Source of the DNA: CAZHWR01 sp964536085
GTDB lineage: Bacteria; Bacillota; Clostridia; Oscillospirales; Ruminococcaceae
Reading direction: 5' to 3'
NCBI GenBank assembly: GCA_964536085.1
Contig: CAZHWR010000003.1
Location: 1 to 64,000 of the forward strand
Length of the DNA stretch: 64,000 nt
In this document: piece after piece, positions 26,247-35,582 of the stretch
Numbering within the stretch: the stretch's first letter is position 1
Layout: every line of letters starts with the position of its first letter
Program-made: the position numbers and the translations under genes
The notes under the pieces: generated by a model
What the model saw: only the letters and a program-made list of their open reading frames with translations
Told to the model about the DNA's origin: nothing
Databases searched by the model: none

Positions 26247-27514
26247 ATGATACTGCGTGGGAATTGCTGTTTAATAAATATGATATTTTGAAGCATATTG
26301 ATGAGACAGGACGGTTTTAAATATCCGCCCGACAAACTAAAGAAGTGCGCGAACCGCGCTTAATTACCAAGTTTGACCACATTATCAATCTGCCGCGGAT
26401 ATTTTCGGATAACGGACTTTCTATTCTTCCCGTAACCTGCGGAGAATATGTTATTTCCCATTTTGATGCGTATCACAAATTTGAGCCGGACAACGCCCCT
26501 ATTACCAGAGCGCCGCTGCCCTCATACATACAGAGTTTAGACAGTAACAACATACCAAGCGAAGCGATTGCACTAAACTGTGCTGTTGCGTCGGGTATTA
26601 TCGCGGACTTTTTGGGTGACGAAGAAATTGTCTCAACAGTTTCCGGCAGAATGGGTTCGGGTTCGTTCGATTTTCATATCAATAACCTGAAAAGTAAATC
26701 GTCTTGTTGCGTTACCGTAAGTAATTCACAGATTGAAATTGATGCGGCATATGAGGGTATACGCAGTCTTGCTTTATTTGAAGCAAAGCGCGATCTTTCC
26801 GAGGATTTTTTGGTGCGGCAGCTTTATTATCCGTACAGAGTATGGCAGAGCCGTATAACAAAACCTGTCAGACCGCTGTTTATGATTTACTCAAACGGTA
26901 TCTATCATATTTATGAGTATGAGTTTCAGGAACCAAACAATTATAATTCTATTGCCATTATACAACAACGCAACTATACAGTTGAAGACACTGCCATTAC
27001 AGCGGATGATATACAACAGGTTTTGTATTCAGTTGTTTGCAAAGGTGAACCCAGTTTGCCGTTTCCGCAGGCTGACAAATTTGAACGTGTTATTAACATT
27101 TGTGAATTGCTTAATGTTCAAGATTTAAGTCGTAATGAAGTGACTGAGCGTTATGCTTTTGACGCACGACAGACAAATTATTATACTGATGCAGCGCAGT
27201 ATTTAGGGCTTATAGAAAAAGAGCGGGAAAATGGCAGCCCACTATATAAACTTTCTGACAAGGGGCGTACAATCCTAAATATGGGATATAAGCAAAGACA
27301 ACTAGCATTCTGCGCTTGTATTTTGGCGCATAGCGCATTTTCTGACACGCTAAAAAAATATTTTGAAACAGGTGTTATGCCGCTCAAAAATGAAATTATA
27401 CAGACTATGAAAAAATCCAACCTATATAATGTCAATAGCGATAGCACCTTTGAGCGGCGTTCTTCTACCATAAAAGGTTGGGTAAACTGGATTGTCGAGT
27501 TGATTAACGAATAG
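26221..27514 (+). pseudogene. Type II restriction endonuclease-like gene with frameshift and nonsense
   Basis: The main open frame (from GTG 26345, 389 residues) resembles a PD-(D/E)xK restriction enzyme: IEIDAAYEG followed by LALFEAKRD supplies Asp and E-x-K, and a C-terminal part looks like a winged helix. Homologous-looking codons extend upstream: MRLSLPEL from ATG 26221 (overlapping the DpnI-like frame), then NDTAWELLFNKYDILKHIDETGRF in another frame. This implies one extra A near 26244-26247 and an in-frame TAA at 26318-26320. The 5' end is therefore broken, though translation from GTG 26345 could still give most of the protein. The exact specificity is unknown. Confidence 0.65.
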
Positions 27515-27846
27515 TTTTTCAGTTAAACGCTTGCTATCGTGCAGCATCTGCTTATAGATTTAAGCGACAAACAAGCGACAAACCGAAATTACGGCGCATA
27601 AAAATTCGCACAAAAGCATAATTAAATAATCCGCAGAAACACGCTATATGCACATTATATGCAGCATAGCGTGTTTTTTTTACGCTATGGGGAAAGGTTT
27701 GGAATTTATAGGATAGCTGATTTTATGATATAGTAGCACAAAGGTCTTTTTTATAAGGAGAATCGTTGCCTTTTATGGTACTTTAATTTCTCCGCAGGAA
27801 TATTCGTTTATTTGTGCGCATAAAATAATTTGTTGCGGGCATTATT
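27515..27846 (+). other. Intergenic region before spoIIE
   Basis: About 330 bases without a gene. It contains a tandem 11-bp duplication (AAGCGACAAAC twice, near 27563) and the terminator at 27637-27680. The remainder is AT-rich leader up to the spoIIE promoter. Confidence 0.5.
27637..27680 (+). terminator. Rho-independent terminator of the RM remnant cluster
   Basis: AAACACGCTAT (27637-27647) pairs with ATAGCGTGTTT (27666-27676), followed by seven Ts. Confidence 0.88.
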
Positions 27847-27879
27847 TTGACATAATTTTCGCACGGCAGTTTTTATAAT
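27847..27879 (+). promoter_or_regulatory. Spo0A-dependent type promoter of spoIIE
   Basis: A perfect TTGACA (27847-27852) and a perfect TATAAT (27874-27879) are separated by 21 bp instead of 17. B. subtilis spoIIE and spoIIG have this same overlong spacing and need phosphorylated Spo0A for sigma-A activity. TTTGACA over the -35 is the reverse of TGTCAAA, one mismatch from the 0A box TGTCGAA. Confidence 0.7.
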
Positions 27880-27945
27880 GGTTTCATGGCGCTGATTTGC
27901 AGCAAGAACGGCGCGTTAGAACTAACCGGGATTATCTTTTAAGGC

Positions 27946-30282
27946 ATGGTGATAAATGTGAAAACTGTCAAGGCGATTATAAAGGAAAGGAATATTACTC
28001 CGACACTGGAACGCAAAGCGTATTATCCCATCGTATTCTTGCTTTCGTTTGTTGCGTCAAACGGGCAGGTTTTAGGAACGTTGTCGCCGTTTACCTCGGC
28101 GATAATAGCGGCGCTTCCTTACGGCTTGAGCATAACGGCGTTTTTTGGCAGTATGGTGGGTTATGTGCTGTTCGGAGGAATGATAAACAATCTTTCCTGT
28201 TTTATCGCAACTATTTTAGTGCTGACAGTAAAGTTCTGCCTTCAGGCATTTTCGGGAGCGATATCAAAAAGAGGACTGGAGGCTACGGTAAACTGTATAG
28301 TATGTACGATTGCGGTTTTGGGAACGGGACTCATATGGACGCTTTTGATAAACAATAATACGGTCAATATAATTATAGCCGTTGCGCAAAGCTTTATGGC
28401 GGGAAGCATGACATATTTCTGTTGGCTTGCATTTAAAACTGTGAGCGGGAAAAAACCGATTGATTCATACGCCCAAATAAGCAGTCTGCTGGTGGTGCTG
28501 GCAGTGCTTATACTTTCACTCTTTTCTATAGATACGGGGTATGTTAATGTAGGGCGTATATTGGGCGTGTTGTTAACGCTTGTTTTGATGGACGCCCGCG
28601 GAGTAACGGGCGCTGTGACAGGCGGTTCAATCGCCGGAGTTTGCTCTATACTTTACAGCGCTGAGTTTGCAGCTCCAGCGGGGATATTAACGCTTGCTTC
28701 ATTTTTCGGCGGAGTTATAAAGCCGATTGGAAAAACCGCGCAGACGGCTATGTTTATCGTCGCTGCTACTGCGTTTACGGTGGTATCTGGCGCGTCGCAG
28801 GTTCAGATATATCAAATGCTGGATATTTTTATCGCCTCGGTTCTGTTTACGGCAATTCCCAAGAGAGCCACCCAAAAGCTGAGTGTTTTAACCGTGGGCT
28901 ATTCGGAGGCAAAAAAGCAGGCGGACTCACCGGCTTCGGTCAACAGGGCGGTGGCGGCGAAGCTTCAGATGGCTTCGGGCGCTATAGACGATTTGAGCGA
29001 TTCGGTAAAAAAGGTTTCAAAGCAGATGGAAAGCGTTTCAGCGCAGGACATATCAACGGTTTATACAAACGCGGCGGATAAGGTATGCACAAAATGCGGT
29101 TTCAGACTTTTGTGCTGGGAGGATTCATATAACGACACTATGAGCGCATTAAATTCATTCACAAAAAAACTCAGGACAAGCGGAAAGGTCAGGCAGGAGG
29201 ATATGCCAAAAGGACTTTCCGACCGTTGCTGCAAACCAAAAGAGCTAATAAATGCTGTGAACAGTTATTACGGAGTTTATCTGGACAAAAAACGGCTTGC
29301 GAGGAACATAAGCCAGTCGAGAAGCATAGCGATAGAACAGTTTGAGGGCATTGCTGATATGCTATGTGAAATAAGCGGAGAGTTATCCGATATAGTAAAG
29401 CTTGATCCAAAATCCGCGGTAAAGGCAAAAAGAGTACTGGACGAAATGCAGATAAGCACGACGCAGGTGAGCGCATTCATCGACAAATATTCGAGGATGA
29501 GCCTGGATGTTTATACGCCCGACACACTCGCCTGTTCAGCGCAAATTCTGGCGGATAAGCTGTCCGACACGCTCGGGAGGGAATTTGAGGTACCGAGTGT
29601 TGTCGCCGCGGGAGGCGTTACAAAGCTTTCGTTTTTTGAGCAGGCCAACTACACGCTAGATTTTTACACAGCTCAGTCGTCCGTCAGCGGCGGTACATGC
29701 GGGGATTCATATGAATTTTTTGTGGACGCAAAGGGCTATGCCCATCTGATTTTAAGTGACGGTATGGGAAGCGGCAAACGCGCGGCCGTAGATTCGGTGA
29801 TGACCTGTTCGCTGATACTAAAGCTGATAAAGGCGGGCTTCGGGCTTGCGTCGGCGTTAAAGCTCATAAACGCGTCGCTCATAGTAAAATCGGACGACGA
29901 ATCCTTAGCAACGCTGGACATAGCAAAATTCGACCTTTACATGGGCACGGTTTCGCTGTATAAAGCGGGCGCGGCGGCTACATTCATCAAAAAGGGTTCC
30001 GAGGTGTTCTGCGTGGATTCGGACTCGCTCCCTATAGGAATACTGCGAAATATAACGTTCGACTGCTCGACCTATAAGCTTTCGGGCGGCGACGTGGTGG
30101 TGATGGTGTCCGATGGGGTCTTGTCAGGAGGAGAGGAATGGCTTGAAGCGGAAATAGAATTGTCGGCTCATAGACCTACCGAGGAGCTTGCAGCCAGGAT
30201 ATTAAGAGAGGCAAAAAGGCGTTCACCTGAGCATGCGGACGACATGACGGTCATTGCGGCAAGGTTAAAAAAAGCGGTATAG
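27946..30282 (+). CDS. spoIIE: Stage II sporulation protein E (serine phosphatase)
   Basis: SpoIIE dephosphorylates SpoIIAA to release sigma-F in the forespore and takes part in polar division. The N-terminal half (residues 25-300) is a bundle of about ten transmembrane helices. A central regulatory region contains a clustered CxxC and CC (VCTKCGFRLLCW). The C-terminal PP2C phosphatase domain (about 560-775) has the metal-binding SDGMGSG near residue 604 and MVSDGV near 720. At 778 residues it is close to the usual 800. ATG 27946 is used here; its ribosome site is poor, and GTG 27958, preceded by GGTGAT, is an alternative. Control is probably by Spo0A (see promoter). Confidence 0.93.
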   Translation: MVINVKTVKAIIKERNITPTLERKAYYPIVFLLSFVASNGQVLGTLSPFTSAIIAALPYGLSITAFFGSMVGYVLFGGMINNLSCFIATILVLTVKFCLQAFSGAISKRGLEATVNCIVCTIAVLGTGLIWTLLINNNTVNIIIAVAQSFMAGSMTYFCWLAFKTVSGKKPIDSYAQISSLLVVLAVLILSLFSIDTGYVNVGRILGVLLTLVLMDARGVTGAVTGGSIAGVCSILYSAEFAAPAGILTLASFFGGVIKPIGKTAQTAMFIVAATAFTVVSGASQVQIYQMLDIFIASVLFTAIPKRATQKLSVLTVGYSEAKKQADSPASVNRAVAAKLQMASGAIDDLSDSVKKVSKQMESVSAQDISTVYTNAADKVCTKCGFRLLCWEDSYNDTMSALNSFTKKLRTSGKVRQEDMPKGLSDRCCKPKELINAVNSYYGVYLDKKRLARNISQSRSIAIEQFEGIADMLCEISGELSDIVKLDPKSAVKAKRVLDEMQISTTQVSAFIDKYSRMSLDVYTPDTLACSAQILADKLSDTLGREFEVPSVVAAGGVTKLSFFEQANYTLDFYTAQSSVSGGTCGDSYEFFVDAKGYAHLILSDGMGSGKRAAVDSVMTCSLILKLIKAGFGLASALKLINASLIVKSDDESLATLDIAKFDLYMGTVSLYKAGAAATFIKKGSEVFCVDSDSLPIGILRNITFDCSTYKLSGGDVVVMVSDGVLSGGEEWLEAEIELSAHRPTEELAARILREAKRRSPEHADDMTVIAARLKKAV

Positions 30283-30295
30283 CAGCGATAAAACG

Positions 30296-30323
30296 GCCCG
30301 GTTGAAAATACATTTCAATCGGG
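30296..30323 (+). terminator. Hairpin after spoIIE
   Basis: GCCCGGTTGAA pairs with TTCAATCGGGC with one G-U. No good T-run follows, so it may be a weak terminator or an mRNA 3' end stabiliser. Confidence 0.45.
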
Positions 30324-30410
30324 CTATAATAGTTTTATCGGAATCATGCTCCGCCGTGATTGCCTGAAAGGCATCCGGCAGGTTATTAATATACAGAAAG
30401 CTGGTTAAAA

Positions 30411-31613
30411 ATGAATATATCTTTTTCACCGCCGGACATATCCGGGCTTGAAATAGACGAGGTGGCAAAAGCTCTGCGCTCGGGCTGGATAACAACGGGC
30501 GCGCGCACAAAGGATTTTGAAAGAAAGATTGCGGAGTATATCGGCGCGCCGCGCGCGGTGTGCTTAAGCTCCGCGACCGCGGCGCTTGAAACCACGCTCA
30601 GGATATTTGGAATAGGCGAGGGCGACGAGGTTATTACCACGGCGTACACATATACGGCGTCCGCCAGCGTTATCGCGCATGTCGGCGCGAAAATAGTGCT
30701 TTGCGACACTTATCCCGATTCGTTTGAAATGAATTACGAACGTATGGCGGAGCTTATTACCGAAAGGACAAAGGCGGTGATACCCGTTGATATCGGAGGA
30801 AAGCTGTGCTGCTATGACAAGATTTTCAGTGCGGTCAGCAGCAAAAAGGCACTTTTCAAGCCTGATACAGAACTGCAAAAGCTTTTTTCACGCGCTGTAG
30901 TGATCGCGGATTCGGCGCACGGCTTCGGCGCTCAAAAAAACGGCTTGAAAAGCGGGAGTTTTGCCGATTTTACGGTGTTCAGCTTTCACGCTGTGAAAAA
31001 TCTCACAACCGGCGAGGGCGGCGCGGTGGTGTGGAAGTCCCGTGAGGAGCTTGACGACGATATGCTTTATAAAGAATATATGCTCTATTCGCTCCACGGT
31101 CAGAGCAAGGATGCGTTTTCCAAGGACAAGCCCGGAGCGTGGGAGTATGATATAATTCATCTCGGTTATAAATGCAATATGACTGATATCGCCGCCGCGA
31201 TAGGGTTAAAACAGCTTGAACGGTACGGCGATATGCTTGCGCGCCGAAAAGAATTGATAAATCGGTATGACCGTGCGTTTTTACGCGGCGGGGTCGTGAG
31301 TCTGGAGCATTTTCCCGATTCCGATTCAAGTTCGAGCGGACATTTGTATATGCTGAGGATATTAAAGGCTGATGAATGCGGGCGAAATGCTGTCATAGAA
31401 CGTTTGGCTGAAAAGGGAATAGCGGCTAATGTGCACTATAAGCCGCTTCCGATGCTCACGGCGTATAGGAAGCTTGGATTTGATATTTCTGATTTTCCGA
31501 ATGCGTACGGCTTATATAAAAATGAGATATCGCTTCCGCTTAACACTGTTTTGACAGATGAACAGGCGGATTATATTATTGAGACTGTGAGCGGAGAACT
31601 GAAAAAATTTTAA
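30411..31613 (+). CDS. DegT/DnrJ/EryC1/StrS family aminotransferase
   Basis: A PLP-dependent aminotransferase of 400 residues, usually acting on keto-sugar nucleotides for surface glycans. Recognisable parts are the N-terminal SGWITTGARTKDFERKIAEY, the PLP-phosphate region LSSATAALETTL, ADSAHGFGA, and the Schiff-base lysine in FSFHAVKNLTTGEGG (near residue 195). A NYKCNMTDI-like segment (GYKCNMTDIAAAIG) and HYKPLPML are typical of the ArnB/PseC subfamily. No other sugar-nucleotide genes are nearby, so the actual substrate cannot be named. The ribosome site is weak (AGAAAG). Confidence 0.9.
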   Translation: MNISFSPPDISGLEIDEVAKALRSGWITTGARTKDFERKIAEYIGAPRAVCLSSATAALETTLRIFGIGEGDEVITTAYTYTASASVIAHVGAKIVLCDTYPDSFEMNYERMAELITERTKAVIPVDIGGKLCCYDKIFSAVSSKKALFKPDTELQKLFSRAVVIADSAHGFGAQKNGLKSGSFADFTVFSFHAVKNLTTGEGGAVVWKSREELDDDMLYKEYMLYSLHGQSKDAFSKDKPGAWEYDIIHLGYKCNMTDIAAAIGLKQLERYGDMLARRKELINRYDRAFLRGGVVSLEHFPDSDSSSSGHLYMLRILKADECGRNAVIERLAEKGIAANVHYKPLPMLTAYRKLGFDISDFPNAYGLYKNEISLPLNTVLTDEQADYIIETVSGELKKF

Positions 31614-31630
31614 GTACAGTTCAAAAAACA

Positions 31631-31684
31631 CATAAACCAAAAGCGCCGTGAAAATAAATCAACACGGCGCTTTTGGTTTATGTT
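31631..31684. terminator. Strong bidirectional terminator with 20-bp perfect stem
   Basis: Positions 31631-31650 (CATAAACCAAAAGCGCCGTG) are the exact reverse complement of 31663-31682, with a 12-base loop. It lies between convergent genes. Confidence 0.92.
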
Positions 31685-31716
31685 ATTTAATTATGAAAGG
31701 CGTTTTATTGTGCCGC

Positions 31717-32415
31717 TCATACGGCGGTCTGGCTATCGGAACCGTTGTGCTGATTGTTCGGTTCATCGGCGTTTCTGCTGATTTCGAGCACCTCATCTGA
31801 CATGCCCGCGACATTGGGCGAGTGGGTGACGATTATTATGCATTTGTTGTCATTATGGGCGAGATTTTTGAAAATGTCCATTATGGCGTTTTGGGTCTCG
31901 CCGTCGAGATTGCCTGTGGGTTCGTCCGCGAGGATGATTTTGGGGTCGTAGGAAAGTGTTCTTGCGATTGCAACTCTCTGCTGCTGACCGCCCGAAAGAG
32001 TCAAAACGCGGCGGTTTGCTTCCTCGGGGCTCAGTCCGACCTTTTCCAGAAGCTGAAGCGCGTATTCTTTTTTGTTTTTGAATTTTCTGCGTGAAATGTC
32101 CATAGAGAGGATTACGTTTTCCGCCGCGGTGAGCTTGGGGAGCAGGTTGAAGCTTTGGAAAACAACTCCGATGTATTTGCTTCGGTATTTATATTTGTCA
32201 AGCTTGGTTATTTCTTTGTTGTTTAATAAAATCCTGCCGTCGGTGGGATTTGCAAGCCCCGAAAGCAAAGACAAAAGCGTGGTTTTCCCCGCGCCGGACT
32301 TGCCTACTACGGCATAGATTTTTCCTTCGTTGAAGCTAAAGCTCAAATCATTTATTACTTTTATTGAATTTTTATTGTATGAAAACGTAAGATTTTCCAT
32401 TGACAGTATGCTCAT
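31717..32415 (-). CDS. ABC transporter ATP-binding protein (MacB/LolD type)
   Basis: A 232-residue nucleotide-binding subunit with Walker A GKSGAGKT (about 38-45), Q-loop VFQSFNLLPKL, signature LSGGQQQR (about 142), Walker B IILADEPTG and the switch His in VTHSP. The sequence order is that of the MacB/FtsE/LolD group, which pairs with FtsX-type permeases in mechanotransmission exporters for peptides, antibiotics or lipoproteins. The matching permease lies upstream on the same strand, but 369 bp away because two structured repeats sit between them. GGAG lies 12 bases before the ATG. Confidence 0.93.
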   Translation of the reverse strand: MSILSMENLTFSYNKNSIKVINDLSFSFNEGKIYAVVGKSGAGKTTLLSLLSGLANPTDGRILLNNKEITKLDKYKYRSKYIGVVFQSFNLLPKLTAAENVILSMDISRRKFKNKKEYALQLLEKVGLSPEEANRRVLTLSGGQQQRVAIARTLSYDPKIILADEPTGNLDGETQNAIMDIFKNLAHNDNKCIIIVTHSPNVAGMSDEVLEISRNADEPNNQHNGSDSQTAV

Positions 32416-32524
32416 TTATTTGACCGCTCCTTTTTTAAATTGTTTTATGGATGAATTGAATGGATATACGAAATTTTTTACCTTGCCGGCGGTATTTTTG
32501 CTTTAACATAAACTCGGTAATCTA

Positions 32525-32617
32525 AAATCTTTCACTATGCCGCGAGTTTAACGTTTCGCAAAGCGAATTTTGCGCCAATGCCTTTCGGCGCAAAAAGTCA
32601 AACTCGGCACGGAAGCC
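32525..32617. repeat. Structured repeat, copy 1
   Basis: About 93 bp, nearly identical to 32681-32773. The outer arms CGAGTTTAAC / GTCAAACTCG pair. Inside are hairpins TTCGC-AAA-GCGAA and TTTTGCGCC / GGCGCAAAA, giving a three-way junction in DNA or RNA. It is not coding in a recognisable way. Confidence 0.8.
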
Positions 32618-32680
32618 TGAAGTATCGGTTAATCGATGAGTGAAATATGCTTTTGCATTTTAGCAAGACTCTATAATATC

Positions 32681-32773
32681 AAATCTTTTGCTACGCCGCG
32701 AGTTTAACGGTTCGCAAAGCGAATTTTGCGCCAATGCCTTTCGGCGCAAAAAGTCAAACTCGGCACGGAAGCC
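32681..32773. repeat. Structured repeat, copy 2
   Basis: The second copy lies directly after the permease stop codon. It differs from copy 1 at only a few positions (AACGG versus AACGT, CTACG versus CTATG) and ends in an extra hairpin GGAAGCC-GAA-GGCTTCC (32768-32784) touching the stop. The 369-bp spacer holds the two copies and AT-rich sequence, no gene. Confidence 0.8.
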
Positions 32774-32784
32774 GAAGGCTTCCG

Positions 32785-34821
32785 TTAATCTCTCATCGTC
32801 AATATCTTAAGCGGGTCGTACCGCAGGACAGATATTATCGCAACGCATCCCGCGGCGAGCGTCAATATAACGCCCACGAGCATAAGCTGTGCCACCACCT
32901 TGAAGTTGGTCGCCGAGGTAACGGAGGTTATGTAATCAGCTTGCTGATTTCCGAAGCCTCCTTTTGAAAAACCGCTTTCAGAGCCTCCGCGTCCAAAGTT
33001 TCGTTCCTGATTTTCCTGTGTGGTTTGGGAGGTGGAGATTTGATTTTCAAGCAGGGCGTTGGTTATCGGCACCGAAGCAGTCGCACCGATTCCGGTTCCT
33101 ATTATAATAGCGATAAATGTTACGATGAAGATCTCGCTTAAAAACTGAAGCGAGATTTTGCACTTTTTCATTCCGATAGCGGCGAGCACGCCTATTTCGT
33201 ATTTGCGTTCACGAATATTGAATATATTCAGAACAATAAGTACTATAGCGCCTATACCTAAAACAATAAGCAAAAAGTATGTTGCAAATGTTCCGAGTGT
33301 TTCGAGCGGAGCTATTTTGCTGTCGAACGAGGAAACATCGGTCGATGAGATGGTGTAGTCGTCCGTAAGACCGAGCTCTGTCGCCTGTTCTTCAAATTTC
33401 TCGTAGTCGTCAAGACCCGCAAACACATATGTGCCGCTTTCCTGCTCACGAAGCGCGGTAGAGGATGTTCTTCCTGTGTCCTCTTCGGTTTCAACAGTTT
33501 CGTTTTTGATAGACGCATTTGTAATCTTTTTTAGCGCAGGATAGCTCATATAAATCTGGTTAGCGGAATCCTGCGAGGTGGAAAAGCCCTGCATTTGGGT
33601 GCTGTCGGTTGCGGACGCTTCGGAGTCGGTGTAGATGCCGACGATCTCGAGCTTGATTACTTCGTCCTCATCATTTGGGTTTACAAGCTTTATGGCTTTT
33701 CCCACCTTGAGATTGTTATATGTGGCAAGCTCGCTGCTTATGATGCAGACCTTATCTTTGGATTCTACGTCGAAAACCTCTCCGTCGGTAATTGTTTTTG
33801 TACCTTCGGTGAAGTCGGTCATTGCGGAAAGAGAGCTGTATCCGACAACGGTAAAGTCGCCTTGCATTCCCATAATACCGGCCGCAAAAGCGCTGCGATC
33901 AATGTTCCCTCCGCCTATGTCGCCGACAATTGCACCGTCTGTAATGCCTGTGTCTGGAGTTGTGCCGTTTGCACTGCCGCCGAAGCCCGAGCCGCCGTTA
34001 CTTGCACCGCCGCTTTTGCCGTTACCGCTGCCGCCGCTTCTGCCGTTGCCGCCTGCAAAGCCGTCTGAGCCGTCGGACGGCGGCGTATTGCCGCCTGAAT
34101 TACCGGGAGCGGACGGTCTGCCGCTTCCGGACGAGTTTCTTTCGGATGACGTGCTTTCGGAGGATGTGTTTGCTTCAGAGGAAGCGGTTTCCTCCGACTG
34201 CGTCTGTTCGCTTGATGTTTCACTTTCTGACGATACCGATTCCTCAGAGCTTGCGGCCTCATCGGCTGTTTCGGTGCGGAGAACAGCTCCTGCGGCAGTT
34301 TCGGTGTTTGTTGCCATATTTGTGACGGAAACTCCTCCGTATGCCGATGTGGACGCTTTACTTGCAGTGTTCGAAGAGCTTGAGCCGGAGCCGCTTGAAG
34401 ATGAACTCGACGAGCTTGTGCCGTCATCGTCATCGCTGTCTTGTTCGATTCCGGTTGTATCGACCGGTTCAAGCTTGCCGCCGGCGTTCATAGCGGTGGT
34501 GAGGGTGTAGTAAAAATCCTCTACGCATTCCGCTTCGGCGTATTTTTGTAAATCGTCGATAGTGAGCGATTCAATGTTCTGCATGTTTTCCATCATTTCA
34601 GAACGGTCGGAAGCGTTGTTCATTATTTTTTCTCTGTTCACCGATATCTGGGCGGTGATTTTAATGCCTGAAAGCGCCTGTTCGCGCGCGGTAGCCGATG
34701 CCTGTTTAATCGAAAGCGCAACGCAGCTCGACGTTGCTATTGCAAGCACGATTATGCCGATTAAAATATTCCGCCCTTTTGACCGAATAATGTTTCGCAG
34801 TGCATTTTTTAAAATATACAT
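32785..34821 (-). CDS. FtsX/MacB-type ABC transporter permease with Ser/Gly-rich insert
   Basis: A 678-residue permease. TM1 is at about 18-40, then a large extracellular domain, and three TM helices cluster at the C-terminus (about 515-545, 565-600, 640-665), the FtsX-fold pattern. Within the extracellular domain, residues about 135-295 form a low-complexity stretch of Ser, Gly, Glu, Thr and Asn, with an Asp run in front. This is unusual for a MacB-like core. GGAGGAT precedes the ATG. Together with the ATP-binding protein downstream it would form an exporter; the substrate and any MacA-like adaptor are not visible here. Confidence 0.88.
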   Translation of the reverse strand: MYILKNALRNIIRSKGRNILIGIIVLAIATSSCVALSIKQASATAREQALSGIKITAQISVNREKIMNNASDRSEMMENMQNIESLTIDDLQKYAEAECVEDFYYTLTTAMNAGGKLEPVDTTGIEQDSDDDDGTSSSSSSSSGSGSSSSNTASKASTSAYGGVSVTNMATNTETAAGAVLRTETADEAASSEESVSSESETSSEQTQSEETASSEANTSSESTSSERNSSGSGRPSAPGNSGGNTPPSDGSDGFAGGNGRSGGSGNGKSGGASNGGSGFGGSANGTTPDTGITDGAIVGDIGGGNIDRSAFAAGIMGMQGDFTVVGYSSLSAMTDFTEGTKTITDGEVFDVESKDKVCIISSELATYNNLKVGKAIKLVNPNDEDEVIKLEIVGIYTDSEASATDSTQMQGFSTSQDSANQIYMSYPALKKITNASIKNETVETEEDTGRTSSTALREQESGTYVFAGLDDYEKFEEQATELGLTDDYTISSTDVSSFDSKIAPLETLGTFATYFLLIVLGIGAIVLIVLNIFNIRERKYEIGVLAAIGMKKCKISLQFLSEIFIVTFIAIIIGTGIGATASVPITNALLENQISTSQTTQENQERNFGRGGSESGFSKGGFGNQQADYITSVTSATNFKVVAQLMLVGVILTLAAGCVAIISVLRYDPLKILTMRD

Positions 34822-34947
34822 ACTAATCCTCCGAATGTGAAATTTGTTAAATCAATAATACACGTTATTTGTAACGATAATTTTAACTGTTCTTTGAATT
34901 TCTGTGGGGAGTTCGTTAAAAAATTGTTTTAGAATTAACCAAACTAG

Positions 34948-35522
34948 GTGAAAACGGTTTTTCCGCCAAACGTTTATGCAATGCAAAATGGGAGTCAGAA
35001 GAGGGATGCCGGATATCAGCAATTTAAAACAGCTGTCCGAGCCGCTCAATATCGGCGTGGACTATCTTCTGGACGACGGGGAAAGCTTGATTTATCGGTG
35101 ACCAGAGAAAAAATTGACCTTAACGCTTACAAATATGACCGCAAATTCAGCGGCAGGCTGGTTAAGAAAACAGGGAAAAAATACATGATTGTTTGTGAAA
35201 AACATCCGAAGCAGAAGTACATTATCTTTTCGGCAAACAAATTTTGACAAAGAAAGAAAAAATAATAGACTACGCAATCGGAATTTTATTTGAAGCGCCG
35301 TTTGAAATTCCGAAAATTATCAACAGCATAAAAAATACGGATAAGGATTTTTATTTAGTCAGTCAGAAAAGTAAGCAGTATTTTGTGATTGTAACCGATG
35401 AATTTATCGAGTGCAGACAGCTTGTGAAGAAAATCACGGAAAAGAAATTCAGCATCGGTGATTTTTCATTTATTGGCTGCGGTGTGATTGGCAGGGGCAA
35501 AATCAAATTACAGACTTGTTAA
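34948..35522 (+). pseudogene. XRE-family transcriptional regulator remnant
   Basis: Pieces of one protein occur in successive frames: VYAMQNGSQK, then MPDISNLKQLSEPLNIGVDYLLDDGES (the end of an HTH_XRE domain and its typical follow-on), then LDLSVTREKIDLNAYKYDRKFSGR, then ILTKKEKIIDYAIGILFEAPFEIPKIINSIKNTDKDF in a third frame. At least three frameshifts (near 35000, 35090 and 35215) and loss of the N-terminal helix-turn-helix show a dead gene. It lies between the ABC exporter (divergent) and the dpa operon and may once have regulated the exporter. Confidence 0.8.
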
Positions 35523-35582
35523 ATCGGTTTGCTCTGACAATTATAAAGCGGAGTCCGGCAAAGAGTTTGTTTATATAATGTA

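Noticed and set aside
27561..27585. Tandem 11-mer AAGCGACAAAC possibly a CRISPR or iteron
   Set aside because: Only two adjacent copies without spacers; a simple duplication.
27897..28358. A 153-codon open frame overlapping the start of spoIIE in another frame
   Set aside because: It is covered by the spoIIE coding sequence, has no ribosome site, and shows no recognisable protein.
33635..34510. Long plus-strand open frame rich in Pro/Leu/Ser opposite the ABC permease
   Set aside because: It is the complement of the low-complexity Ser/Gly-rich segment of the permease; the composition explains the lack of stops.
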